A DNA stretch of 19,389 bases from Oscillospiraceae bacterium (GTDB lineage Bacteria; Bacillota; Clostridia; Oscillospirales; Oscillospiraceae), in the NCBI GenBank assembly GCA_020025345.1, contig JAHHSH010000035.1, positions 1-19,389 of the forward strand, read 5' to 3'. A model generated the notes under the pieces. The model made no database searches and was not told the origin of the DNA. It worked only from the letters and a program-made list of their open reading frames with translations. Positions 1-7,783 of this stretch are shown piece after piece. A program made the translations under genes and the position numbers. The stretch's first letter is position 1, and each line of letters begins with the position of its first letter.

Positions 1-32
1 TTTCCGACGAGGACGAGGAAGACGACGACTAA
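1..32 (+). CDS. 3' end of an unidentified gene with an acidic tail
   Basis: Only the last nine codons and a TAA stop (30-32) are inside the window. In the frame starting at base 3 they read SDEDEEDDD, a strongly acidic C-terminus. Such tails occur in several unrelated proteins, for example RNA polymerase delta subunits and some gyrases and chaperones, so the product cannot be named. The frame is supported by its stop lying 21 bases before a strong intrinsic terminator on the same strand. Confidence 0.5.
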   Translation, partial: SDEDEEDDD

Positions 33-53
33 GTCATCTCTGCATATGCTGAA

Positions 54-88
54 AAAAGTCCCACAGCCTTTTAGGTTGTGGGACTTTT
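54..88 (+). terminator. Intrinsic terminator of the upstream plus-strand gene
   Basis: Bases 54-69 pair with 73-88 over 16 base pairs (one G-T wobble) around a three-base loop. The GC core is flanked by A and T runs, so the right arm ends in TTTT. It lies 21 bases after the stop of the partial gene at the window start. Confidence 0.85.
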
Positions 89-129
89 CCTTTGCAGCAG
101 GAAGAATGTGGCGCATTACCATGTAGGTG

Positions 130-171
130 AAAAGAGGCAGCGAGTCGCTTGGACGGCTCGCTGCCTCTTTT
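130..171. terminator. Bidirectional intrinsic terminator, glnA side
   Basis: Bases 130-144 pair perfectly with 157-171 (15 base pairs) and three more weaker pairs extend inward. A runs on the left and T runs on the right give a U-tail on either strand. It lies 20 bases beyond the glnA stop, so it probably ends the gltX-spoIIM-glnA transcript and backs up the hairpin at 54-88 for the plus strand. Confidence 0.85.
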
Positions 172-190
172 ATAATTCAGCTTATGTAAT

Positions 191-2290
191 TTAGACGGAG
201 AAGAGAATATCCGCATAGGTGGGATAGGGCCAATACTGGGCAGAAGTACAGCTCTCCAACTCGCTGACAAGGTTGGAAATTTGATTCTGCAGAGCAAAAA
301 CCTGATCCCGGAAATAACGGGCGGATTCGATTCCGCCGTCGGCGTCCGGCGCCGCAGCCAGAGAGGATTTCAGCTGCTCACACAGCTCATAGAGCTGATT
401 GGTCAAAGTAGTGATCTGCTTCAGCAGAGCCTCAGCGGCGTGATTGGGGCAGGATGCGATCTTCTGCTGGCGGTAGATGGTGGAGGACAGATCGTCTGCA
501 TACTGCAGTGCAGCAGGCAGGATGTGACGCATCACCATGTCCAGCATCGTGTTGGATTCGATGGAGGTCACCTTGCAGTAGTTCTCCAGATGAATCTCAT
601 AGCGGGCGCGCATTTCCTCGGCAGTGAAGATGCCATGCCGTGTAAAGAGGTCGACATTCTTTTCACTGATATAGGCGGGCATGCAATCCACGGTATCATG
701 GAGATTGGAAAGACCGCGGCGCTTTGCCTCCTCTACCCAGGCGTTATCGTAGCCGTTGCCGTTGAAGATGATGCGCTGATGTGCCTTGAAGGTATCGCGC
801 AGCAGCTTGTCCAGCGCCTCGTGGAAGTTGTCTGCTTTTTCCAACTCGTCGGCAAAGCGGCTCAGCTCATCGGCCACAATCGTGTTGAACACCACGTTAG
901 GGCTGGCGATGGACTGGGAAGAGCCGACCATACGGAACTCAAACTTGTTGCCGGTGAAAGCCAGAGGAGAGGTACGGTTGCGGTCGGTGGTATCCTGAGG
1001 AATTTCCGGCAGCGTATCCACGCCAATCTGCAGCTTCTTCTTGGACACGTCCACATAGGCCGTGCCCTCGATGATGGACTCAAGGATAGCCGTCAACTCA
1101 TCGCCGAGGAAGATGGAGATAATGGCAGGAGGTGCCTCGTGACCACCCAGACGGTGGTCGTTGCCGGGATAGCAGACGCAGCAGCGCAGCATTTCTTGAT
1201 ATTCGTCCACGCCCTTGATGACAGCGGCGAGGAACAGCAGGAACTGTGCGTTCTGGCTGGGAGTCTGGCCGGGCTTGAGCAGATTTTCGCCGGTGTCCGT
1301 GGCAAGAGACCAGTTATCATGCTTACCGCTGCCGTTGACGCCGGTAAAGGGCTTTTCGTGGAGCAGGCACACCAGATCGTGACGGTCGGCCACCCGCTTC
1401 AAAAGCTCCATGGTCAGCTGGTTCTGATCGCAAGCCGTATTGGCATCGCAGTAGATGGGGGCGATTTCGTGCTGAGCGGGTGCAGCCTCGTTGTGCTCTG
1501 TCTTGGCCAGTACGCCCACCTTCCACAGCTCCTCGTTCAGCTCATGCATGAAGGCTGCTACGCGGGGCTTGATCGCGCCGTAGTAATGATCATCCAGCTC
1601 CTGGCCCTTGGGGGGCTTGGCACCGAACAGTGTCCGCCCGCAGAACTGCAGATCCTCGCGGCGGTGATAGGCGGATTTATCAATGAGGAAGTATTCCTGC
1701 TCGGCGCCCACCTGTGCCACTACATGCTGCGCCTCGGTGTTGCCGAAGAGCCGCAGGATGCGGATGGACTGCTGATCCAGCAGCTTCATGGAGCGCAGAA
1801 GAGGTGTTTTCTTATCCAGTGTATCACCACTATAGGAGCAGAAAATGGTGGGGATACAGAGGGTGTTGTCCTTAATAAAAGCGCAGGAGGTGGGGTCCCA
1901 TGCCGTGTAGCCACGAGCCTCAAAGGTGGCACGCAGGCCGCCGGAAGGGAAGGAGGAGGCATCTGCTTCACCGCGGGAGAGCTCCTTGCCGGAAAGCTCC
2001 ATGAGGACTTTGCCTTTGCCGTCGGGAACGATAAAGCTGTCGTGCTTCTCGGCGGTAAACCCGGTCATAGGCTGGAACCAGTGGGTAAAGTGGGTAGCAC
2101 CTTTTTCGATGGCCCAGTCTTTCATGGCGGCGGCAATTTCCGTAGCGATGGATTGGCTCAGCGGGGTGCTGTTGATGAGGCATTGCTGCCATGCCTGGTA
2201 CACAGAAGTAGGCAGACGGCGGCGCATTTCCTCTTCGCTGAAGACCATGCTGCCGAAAAGTTCGGGGATATTTTTGGGATTCTCGTTCAT
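191..2290 (-). CDS. glnA: Type III glutamine synthetase
   Basis: It makes glutamine from glutamate, ammonia and ATP in the cytoplasm and is the main entry point of ammonia into organic nitrogen. At 699 residues it has the length of the GSIII family; GSI and GSII enzymes are much shorter. Visible catalytic-core motifs are VGAEQEYF (about 194-201), KTEHNEAAPAQHEIAP (263-278), NGSGKHDNWS (319-328), NDHRLGGHEAPPA (377-389) and FTGNKFEFRMVGSS (445-458). The start is the ATG at 2290 because AAGGAG stands 7-8 bases before it; an in-frame ATG further upstream lies inside the preceding gene. It is the last gene of a minus-strand operon after gltX and a spoIIM-family gene, 29 bases behind the latter. 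This places glutamate charging and glutamine synthesis on one transcript. No separate glnA promoter was recognised. Confidence 0.95.
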   Translation of the reverse strand: MNENPKNIPELFGSMVFSEEEMRRRLPTSVYQAWQQCLINSTPLSQSIATEIAAAMKDWAIEKGATHFTHWFQPMTGFTAEKHDSFIVPDGKGKVLMELSGKELSRGEADASSFPSGGLRATFEARGYTAWDPTSCAFIKDNTLCIPTIFCSYSGDTLDKKTPLLRSMKLLDQQSIRILRLFGNTEAQHVVAQVGAEQEYFLIDKSAYHRREDLQFCGRTLFGAKPPKGQELDDHYYGAIKPRVAAFMHELNEELWKVGVLAKTEHNEAAPAQHEIAPIYCDANTACDQNQLTMELLKRVADRHDLVCLLHEKPFTGVNGSGKHDNWSLATDTGENLLKPGQTPSQNAQFLLFLAAVIKGVDEYQEMLRCCVCYPGNDHRLGGHEAPPAIISIFLGDELTAILESIIEGTAYVDVSKKKLQIGVDTLPEIPQDTTDRNRTSPLAFTGNKFEFRMVGSSQSIASPNVVFNTIVADELSRFADELEKADNFHEALDKLLRDTFKAHQRIIFNGNGYDNAWVEEAKRRGLSNLHDTVDCMPAYISEKNVDLFTRHGIFTAEEMRARYEIHLENYCKVTSIESNTMLDMVMRHILPAALQYADDLSSTIYRQQKIASCPNHAAEALLKQITTLTNQLYELCEQLKSSLAAAPDADGGIESARYFRDQVFALQNQISNLVSELESCTSAQYWPYPTYADILFSV

Positions 2291-2319
2291 AACTGACTCC
2301 TTTTGACACACCGTGGCGG

Positions 2320-2937
2320 TCAGAATAATTTCAAAAGCAGGGGAGTGATATAGGCTTCCACAAGGGAGGCAATCAGTAGCAGAGGCAGGCACACAAAGAG
2401 CATCACACGCATAGCGTCATTGATGGTGGGAAGGACGATCCCATGCACCTTGTGCCGGAGTCTCTGGGTGATTTTTTCGCATAGGTGCAGACCCAGCGCA
2501 ATGGAGATGACCAGTGCAGGCAGCTCAAAAATACCATGGGGGAGAACTCCAACGAAAAAATAGGCCAGAGAGAGCCCGGCATGGGCGTAGTAAGAGGCTA
2601 GTGCACCCAACAGCATGGAGTTGAGCCCCAAGGCCAGCGCAGGCAGATAGATAAAGGGCAAAAGACCATAGACGAGGGTATAGAACGAGGCTCGTATATT
2701 GTTGGCAAAAAGTGCCCCTACATGGACAGTGCCGTCAGTTTCGATGATACCGGATTGCTGTACCTGCGCGGTGAATCGTTCTACGAAGCCTGCCGCTATA
2801 TCGGGGAATACCAGACCACCCACGAAACCGATGAGCAAAAGTGCTACGAAAGCCACGGCTGTCATCTTCAGTGTGCGGCCAAAGCTCTCACGGCAGAAGG
2901 TACGGATGTGTTCGTATTCACCTTTAATCAAATTCAT
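2320..2937 (-). CDS. spoIIM: Stage II sporulation protein M family membrane protein
   Basis: This is a 205-residue integral membrane protein of the SpoIIM (DUF95) family. In Bacillus SpoIIM works with SpoIID and SpoIIP to remodel septal peptidoglycan during engulfment. Hydrophobic segments lie near residues 26-44, 80-110, 118-147 and 172-195. The stretch LPHGIFELPALVIS is the family hallmark. The start ATG at 2937 overlaps the gltX stop as TGATG, which suggests translational coupling; a TTG at 2940 is an alternative. Clostridia often carry several SpoIIM-like paralogues, so it could be the true sporulation protein or a membrane protein with another job. Its place between gltX and glnA does not support a purely sporulation-specific role. 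The family call is secure; the gene symbol is less so. Confidence 0.8.
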   Translation of the reverse strand: MNLIKGEYEHIRTFCRESFGRTLKMTAVAFVALLLIGFVGGLVFPDIAAGFVERFTAQVQQSGIIETDGTVHVGALFANNIRASFYTLVYGLLPFIYLPALALGLNSMLLGALASYYAHAGLSLAYFFVGVLPHGIFELPALVISIALGLHLCEKITQRLRHKVHGIVLPTINDAMRVMLFVCLPLLLIASLVEAYITPLLLKLF

Positions 2938-4424
2938 CAAGAGCGCAGCAGAGAAAGTCCTGCGCGCAGGCGGCGGACCGTCTCATCCTTTCCGAGAATG
3001 TGGCAGATCTCCACGGCGCCGCCGGGGGTTACCAGCTTACCGGCTGCGGCGATGCGCACCGGCCACATAAGGGTGGCATTTTTGACCTCCAGCTTTTGGG
3101 CCAGATCGATGAGTGCGTCATGAATGGCGTCGGCCGTCCATGCAGGCAGAGCCTCCAGTACAGGGATCACAGCCTCCAGCATGGCGGTGCATACCTCGGG
3201 ATTGGTTTTGGATTTTTTGTTGGTGAAGAACTCCACGCCGTAGGCGGGCAGTTCATCAAAGAAGTCTACCTTCTCGGGAATGTCAGTCAGCTTTTCACAG
3301 CGTGCCTGCAGCACAGAGGCAATCGCGGCAGCATCGTAAGCGGGGTTTTTTACGCTCTGGCGGATATAGGGCTCTGCAACCTTGGCAAAGGCCTCGGGGG
3401 TCATGTTCCGCAGATATACGGCGTTGAAGTGGTCCAGCTTAGCCCGGTCAAAGATGGCGGGGGACTTGGAAATGCCGGTCATATCGAACGCCTTGACCAG
3501 CTCGGGCAGGGTAAAGATCTCCTGCTCGGATTGCTCACCCTTGGGGGACCAGCCCAGCAGTGCCACATAGTTCAAAATAGCCTCGGTGAGGTAGCCTTCT
3601 GCCTTCAGATCCTCATAGGAGGGGTCGCCGTGGCGCTTGGACATCTTGTTCTGGGCATCACGCATAACGGGGCTGCAGTGAACATAGGTGGGGATGTCCC
3701 AGCCAAAGGCCTCGTAAAGGAGGTTGTACTTAGGCGCGGAGGAGAGATACTCACTGCCGCGAACCACATGGGTGATACCCATGAGATGGTCATCGATGAC
3801 GTTGGCGAAGTTGTAGGTGGGCAGGCCGTCCCGCTTGAGGAGCACCTGATCGTCCAGGGTGCTGTTGTCCACGGTGATGTCACCGAAGATAGCATCGTGG
3901 AAGGTGGTGGTTCCCTCGGGGATGCGCTGACGGATTACATAGGGGAGACCCTGCGCCAGCTTTGCCTCGACTTCCTCACGGCTCAGATCACGGCAGGGGT
4001 CAGCGGCACGGTTGAAATCACCGGAATCCTCTTCGGACTCGGTCTTTTCGCAGAAGCAGTAGTAGGCGTGGCCCTTCTCCACCAAGAGCTCGGCGTACTT
4101 GCCGTAGGTATCACGGCGCTCAGACTGAATGTAGGGGGCCACAGGACCGCCCACATCGGGACCTTCGTCGTGGTCCAGGCCGCACTCCTCCATGGTGCGA
4201 TAGATCACATCCACAGCGCCGTCTACCAGACGACCCTGGTCGGTATCCTCGATACGCAGGATAAAAGTGCCGCCCTGAGAACGGGCGATCAGCCATGTGT
4301 AGAGGGCAGTGCGCAGGTTGCCCACATGCATATAGCCGGTGGGAGAGGGGGCAAAGCGGGTACGAACTTTTCCGTGGGGGATCTTGGCCTCCATCTCCTC
4401 AAAATATTTCATGTCAACACTCAT
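2937..4424 (-). CDS. gltX: Glutamyl-tRNA synthetase
   Basis: This class I aminoacyl-tRNA synthetase attaches glutamate to tRNA-Glu. The protein has 495 residues, normal for bacterial GltX. The HIGH-type signature is FAPSPTGYMHVGN (about 24-36), the KMSKS loop is NKMSKRHGD (259-267), and EDTDQGR (59-65) is a typical GluRS active-site stretch. Residues 123-144 contain CFC and a later Cys. The start is the ATG at 4424, which has GGGAGGAG about six bases ahead; an in-frame upstream ATG at 4466 lacks such a site. It is the first gene of the operon with the spoIIM-family gene and glnA, with a strong promoter 60 bases upstream. Because glnS is also present (7784-9523), this enzyme need not mischarge tRNA-Gln, but its specificity cannot be read here. 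Confidence 0.96.
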   Translation of the reverse strand: MSVDMKYFEEMEAKIPHGKVRTRFAPSPTGYMHVGNLRTALYTWLIARSQGGTFILRIEDTDQGRLVDGAVDVIYRTMEECGLDHDEGPDVGGPVAPYIQSERRDTYGKYAELLVEKGHAYYCFCEKTESEEDSGDFNRAADPCRDLSREEVEAKLAQGLPYVIRQRIPEGTTTFHDAIFGDITVDNSTLDDQVLLKRDGLPTYNFANVIDDHLMGITHVVRGSEYLSSAPKYNLLYEAFGWDIPTYVHCSPVMRDAQNKMSKRHGDPSYEDLKAEGYLTEAILNYVALLGWSPKGEQSEQEIFTLPELVKAFDMTGISKSPAIFDRAKLDHFNAVYLRNMTPEAFAKVAEPYIRQSVKNPAYDAAAIASVLQARCEKLTDIPEKVDFFDELPAYGVEFFTNKKSKTNPEVCTAMLEAVIPVLEALPAWTADAIHDALIDLAQKLEVKNATLMWPVRIAAAGKLVTPGGAVEICHILGKDETVRRLRAGLSLLRS

Positions 4425-4483
4425 GTTTTTCTCCTCCCGTAAATGGCAAACAATGGTTTTCACCATAAAATTTTCACCTATAT

Positions 4484-4513
4484 ATTATATAAGTGAAATA
4501 TGGGGAATGTCAA
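4484..4513 (-). promoter_or_regulatory. Sigma-A type promoter for the gltX-spoIIM-glnA operon
   Basis: On the minus strand a perfect -35 TTGACA (4513-4508) and a perfect -10 TATAAT (4489-4484) are separated by 18 bases. Transcription should start near 4477, giving a leader of about 50 bases. That is too short for a T-box. Confidence 0.8.
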
Positions 4514-4546
4514 TCGGGAAAGTCCATCATAATCCCCGCCTTTCGG

Positions 4547-4575
4547 TTGCAATTTTGGCAAAATCGTGATACCAT
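4547..4575 (+). promoter_or_regulatory. Possible trpS promoter
   Basis: TTGCAA (4547-4552) and TACCAT (4570-4575) are 17 bases apart, matching the consensus at 8 of 12 positions. It is the best candidate I found in the 241-base gap divergent from gltX, but it is weak. No tryptophan T-box sequence was seen in the roughly 90 bases that would form the leader. Confidence 0.3.
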
Positions 4576-4665
4576 AAAATGAATTTGTTTATACGGAATT
4601 ATTTTCCTTAATAAAAATCGTAAAGAAACCCTGTACTTGGGTAAGATAGAAGGAGAGTCGCAACG

Positions 4666-5670
4666 ATGGAAGAGAATATTCAGAAGAAAAAGCGTATATT
4701 CAGTGGAATTCAGCCCAGTGGTGAGTTGACGCTGGGGTCCTACATGGGTGCCATCAAGAATTGGGTGGATCTGCAGGATGAGTACGAGTGCCTGTACTGC
4801 ATCGTAGATATGCACGCCATTACTGTTCGTCAGGATCCGGCCACACTGCGCCGCCGCAGCATCAGCCAGCTGGCTCAGTATATTGCCTGCGGTCTGGACC
4901 CCAAGAAGAACATTATGTTCATTCAGAGCCATGTGCCGCAGCACGCAGAGTTGAGTTGGGTGCTGGGCTGCTACACCCAGTTTGGTGAACTCAGCCGCAT
5001 GACCCAGTTTAAGGCCAAGTCCAAGCAGCACGCCGACAATATCACCTCCGGCCTCTTTACTTACCCGGTGCTGATGGCCGCCGATATTCTGCTCTATCAG
5101 GCCGATCTCGTGCCGGTGGGTGAGGATCAGCGTCAGCACGTGGAGTTGTGCCGCGATATTGCCCAGCGCTTCAACAGCAACTACAGTGATACGTTCACTC
5201 TGCCGGAGGCCTTCATTCCCAAGATGGGCGCCCGCGTTATGAGCTTGGGTAACCCCGAGAACAAAATGAGTAAGTCCGATCCTGATGGCTGCGTCTTTAT
5301 GATGGACAAGCCCGAGGACATTATGCGCAAGTTTAAGCGCGCCGTGACCGACTGCGAGACGGCCGTCAAGTTTGATAAGGAGAATAAGGCCGGTATTTCC
5401 AACCTGCTGACCATCTACTGCGCGGCTACCGGCAAGACGATGGCTGAGGCCGAGGCAGAGTTTGCCGGCCAGGGCTACGGCGTCTTTAAGCCCGCCGTGG
5501 GCGAGGCTGTGGTAGAGCTGCTGCGTCCCATCCGCGAGGAGAGCGAGCGCATTATGAAGGATAAGGCCTATCTGGAGAGCGTCTACAAAGAGGGTGCGGC
5601 CCACGCACAGTATCTGGCAAACAAGACCCTCAGCAAGGTTTATCGCAAGGTGGGCTTCGTAGCTCGGTAA
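4666..5670 (+). CDS. trpS: Tryptophanyl-tRNA synthetase
   Basis: This class I synthetase charges tRNA-Trp with tryptophan. It has 334 residues, the family's usual length. PSGELTLGSYMGA (17-29) is the HIGH region and NKMSKSDPD (199-207) is the KMSKS loop. The stretch VPVGEDQRQHVEL (149-161) is typical of bacterial TrpRS. AAGGAGAG stands about nine bases before the ATG. It is a single-gene unit divergent from gltX; the next gene begins 141 bases later with its own promoter. No terminator was recognised directly after it, so some read-through into the NifU-like gene is possible. Confidence 0.97.
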   Translation: MEENIQKKKRIFSGIQPSGELTLGSYMGAIKNWVDLQDEYECLYCIVDMHAITVRQDPATLRRRSISQLAQYIACGLDPKKNIMFIQSHVPQHAELSWVLGCYTQFGELSRMTQFKAKSKQHADNITSGLFTYPVLMAADILLYQADLVPVGEDQRQHVELCRDIAQRFNSNYSDTFTLPEAFIPKMGARVMSLGNPENKMSKSDPDGCVFMMDKPEDIMRKFKRAVTDCETAVKFDKENKAGISNLLTIYCAATGKTMAEAEAEFAGQGYGVFKPAVGEAVVELLRPIREESERIMKDKAYLESVYKEGAAHAQYLANKTLSKVYRKVGFVAR

Positions 5671-5730
5671 AACTGACAAAAGTAATGTGACAAATGCCTG
5701 TAAAATTGCTCGGAACGTTTGGAATGTTTC

Positions 5731-5759
5731 TTGCAAAAGCGCATGGGGTTTGTTATAAT
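5731..5759 (+). promoter_or_regulatory. Sigma-A promoter for the NifU-like/GGGtGRT pair
   Basis: TTGCAA (5731-5736) and a perfect TATAAT (5754-5759) are spaced by 17 bases, 52 bases before the start codon. This is close to the optimum and predicts strong expression, in line with the marked codon bias of the two genes that follow. Confidence 0.75.
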
Positions 5760-5811
5760 ACCTTCGAAGAGAATTTTTCTTTGCAGATTATAGAGAAAGG
5801 AAATCGTTATC

Positions 5812-6504
5812 ATGATCTATACGACCGAGGTTCAGAATATGTGCCCTGTGGCTAAGGGCGCCTATCATGGTCCGGCTCCCATCCCCGAAGAGGGTAAGTG
5901 GGTGCAGGCCAAGCAAATTTCCGATATTTCCGGCTTGACTCACGGTGTGGGCTGGTGTGCTCCTCAGCAGGGCGCATGTAAGCTGACGCTGAACGTGAAG
6001 GAGGGCATCATCGAGGAGGCTCTGGTGGAGACACTGGGCTGCTCCGGTATGACTCACTCCGCTGCTATGGCTTCTGAGATCCTGGTGGGTAAGACGCTGC
6101 TGGAGGCACTGAACACCGACCTGGTGTGCGACGCCATCAACACCGCTATGCGCGAGTTGTTCTTGCAGATCGTCTATGGCCGCACCCAGACTGCTTTCTC
6201 CGAGGGTGGTCTGCCCATCGGCGCTTCCATGGAGGATCTGGGTAAGGGTCTGCGCTCTCAGGTTGGTACCATGTTCGCCACCAAGGAGAAGGGCCCCCGT
6301 TATATGGAGATGGCCGAGGGTTACTGCACCCGCATCGCCCTCAATAAGGATAACGAGATCATCGGCTATGAGTTCGTGAACTTGGGCAAGATGATGGACG
6401 CGATCAAGGACGGCGTGGATGCCAACGAGGCTCTGGAGAAGGCTAAGGGTCATTACGGCCAGTTCGACAATGCTGCAAAGTATGTCGATCCCCGCAAGGA
6501 ATAA
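5812..6504 (+). CDS. NifU/IscU-like iron-sulfur scaffold protein (GGGtGRT partner)
   Basis: The 230-residue protein resembles NifU/IscU scaffolds in its middle. KLTLNVKEGIIEEALVETLGC (about 57-77) matches the IscU core through its second conserved cysteine, and the NTD stretch at 101-103 also matches. The Cys set is unusual: C11, C49, C56, C77, C106 and C172. Only C77 falls on a canonical scaffold position; the first ligand is shifted to C49/C56 and the IscU-type C-terminal ligand is not obvious. GRTQTAFSEGGLPIGAS (123-139) and about 90 further residues have no IscU counterpart that I recognise. AAAGGAAA before the ATG is a fair ribosome site. It is followed 18 bases later by its GGGtGRT partner, a pairing seen in many anaerobes. 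The fold call is good; the function is unknown. Confidence 0.8.
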   Translation: MIYTTEVQNMCPVAKGAYHGPAPIPEEGKWVQAKQISDISGLTHGVGWCAPQQGACKLTLNVKEGIIEEALVETLGCSGMTHSAAMASEILVGKTLLEALNTDLVCDAINTAMRELFLQIVYGRTQTAFSEGGLPIGASMEDLGKGLRSQVGTMFATKEKGPRYMEMAEGYCTRIALNKDNEIIGYEFVNLGKMMDAIKDGVDANEALEKAKGHYGQFDNAAKYVDPRKE

Positions 6505-6522
6505 GAAAGGGAGGAATGGAAA

Positions 6523-7524
6523 ATGGCTCTGTTTGAAAGTTACGAGAGAAGAATCGACAAGATCAATTCCGTCCTGTCCCAGTACGGAATTTCCAGCGTG
6601 GAGGAGTGCCGCGAGATCTGCAAGAAGGCAGGCTTCGATCCCTATGAGATCGTCAAGGGCATCCAGCCCATCTGCTTTGAGAACGCCTGCTGGGCATACT
6701 GCGTAGGCGCTGCGATCGCACTGAAGAAGGGCGTTAAGAACGCTGCCGAGGCTGCCGAGGCAATCGGTATCGGTCTGCAGGCATTCTGCATCCCCGGCTC
6801 TGTGGCTGAGGATCGTAAGGTGGGTCTGGGTCACGGTAATCTGGGCGCCATGCTGCTGCGCGACGAGACTAAGTGCTTTGCTTTCCTGGCTGGCCACGAG
6901 TCCTTCGCTGCTGCTGAGGGCGCCATCGGTATCGTCCGCAACGCCAATAAGGCTCGTAAGGAGCCTCTGCGCGTGATTCTGAACGGCCTCGGTAAGGACG
7001 CCGCCCAGATCATCAGCCGCATCAACGGCTTCACCTATGTACAGACCCAGTTCGACTACTATACCAGCGAGCTGAAGGTAGTTCGTGAGATCCCCTATTC
7101 CGACGGCGAGCGTGCTAACGTCCGCTGCTTCGGTTCTGACGATGTCCGTGAGGGCGTGGCAATCATGCACCACGAGGGCGTGGATGTGTCCATCACCGGT
7201 AACTCCACCAACCCCACCCGCTTCCAGCATCCTGTGGCCGGCACTTACAAGAAGGAGTGCGTGGAGCAGGGCAAGAAGTACTTCTCCGTGGCATCCGGCG
7301 GCGGCACGGGCCGTACACTGCACCCCGATAACATGGCTGCCGGCCCTGCTTCTTACGGCATGACCGATACCATGGGTCGTATGCACTCCGACGCACAGTT
7401 CGCAGGTTCCTCCTCCGTCCCCGCACACGTGGAGATGATGGGCTTCCTGGGCATGGGCAACAACCCCATGGTCGGCGCTACTGTGGCTGTCGCTGTGGCA
7501 GTAGAGGAGTCCCTGAAGGGCTAA
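6523..7524 (+). CDS. GGGtGRT family protein of unknown function
   Basis: The 333-residue protein carries the name-giving motif GGGTGRT at residues 259-265. It belongs to the conserved but uncharacterised GGGtGRT family (as I recall, PF14057). Cysteines lie at 33, 51, 56, 60, 89, 118, 202 and 246; CFENACWAYC (51-60) is a tight cluster that might bind metal. Glycine-rich stretches (100-109 and 259-265), the HPVAGTYKKEC segment (236-246) and the small-residue C-terminus (303-329) suggest a soluble ligand-binding or catalytic domain. No signal peptide or membrane segment is visible. GGGAGG lies ahead of the ATG. It is co-transcribed with the NifU-like gene and closed by a terminator at 7548. A role in cluster assembly or in a cluster-dependent enzyme is inferred from the pairing alone. 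Confidence 0.85.
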   Translation: MALFESYERRIDKINSVLSQYGISSVEECREICKKAGFDPYEIVKGIQPICFENACWAYCVGAAIALKKGVKNAAEAAEAIGIGLQAFCIPGSVAEDRKVGLGHGNLGAMLLRDETKCFAFLAGHESFAAAEGAIGIVRNANKARKEPLRVILNGLGKDAAQIISRINGFTYVQTQFDYYTSELKVVREIPYSDGERANVRCFGSDDVREGVAIMHHEGVDVSITGNSTNPTRFQHPVAGTYKKECVEQGKKYFSVASGGGTGRTLHPDNMAAGPASYGMTDTMGRMHSDAQFAGSSSVPAHVEMMGFLGMGNNPMVGATVAVAVAVEESLKG

Positions 7525-7547
7525 GCACCACATTGTATAATATATGG

Positions 7548-7578
7548 AAAAGGACGCGGGGAAGCCTGCGTCCTTTTT
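7548..7578 (+). terminator. Intrinsic terminator after the GGGtGRT gene
   Basis: Bases 7548-7557 pair with 7568-7577, and three more pairs extend inward around a GAAG loop. The right arm runs into TTTTT. It isolates the NifU-like/GGGtGRT unit from glnS. Confidence 0.88.
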
Positions 7579-7707
7579 GTATAGAGAATGTATGTAAAGT
7601 GAAATCACTATACAGGAAAATAAGCGCATATACCGCGGTTGTATTTACAAGATGAGAAAAAATTTGCTTTTTCCCAGGGAAATAGAAGGTTTTTTCCGGT
7701 GCTCCTC

Positions 7708-7736
7708 TTGCATTTATAAAGGGTAGAGGATATAAT
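7708..7736 (+). promoter_or_regulatory. Sigma-A promoter for glnS
   Basis: TTGCAT (7708-7713) and a perfect TATAAT (7731-7736) are separated by 17 bases, giving a leader of about 40 bases before glnS. The leader is too short for a T-box. The 129 bases between the preceding terminator and this promoter hold only a weak inverted repeat (GTATAG at 7579 and CTATAC at 7608), to which I assign no role. Confidence 0.75.
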
Positions 7737-7783
7737 AAATAATTGCTTTTATACAAAAGAACGACTTTGAGGAGTGTGAAAGA

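Noticed and set aside
281..2296. Long plus-strand open frame opposite glnA
   Set aside because: It mirrors the glutamine synthetase codon by codon and shows no recognisable domain or ribosome site.
7579..7613. GTATAG and CTATAC inverted repeat with a GTGAAATCAC inside, after the GGGtGRT terminator
   Set aside because: The arms are six bases, 23 bases apart, in AT-rich sequence, with no promoter overlap; this is within chance expectation.
7631..7640. ACCGCGG upstream of glnS as part of a T-box riboswitch
   Set aside because: The stretch is upstream of the glnS promoter, the rest of the T-box consensus is missing and no antiterminator/terminator pair follows. The leaders of gltX and trpS also look too short for a T-box.
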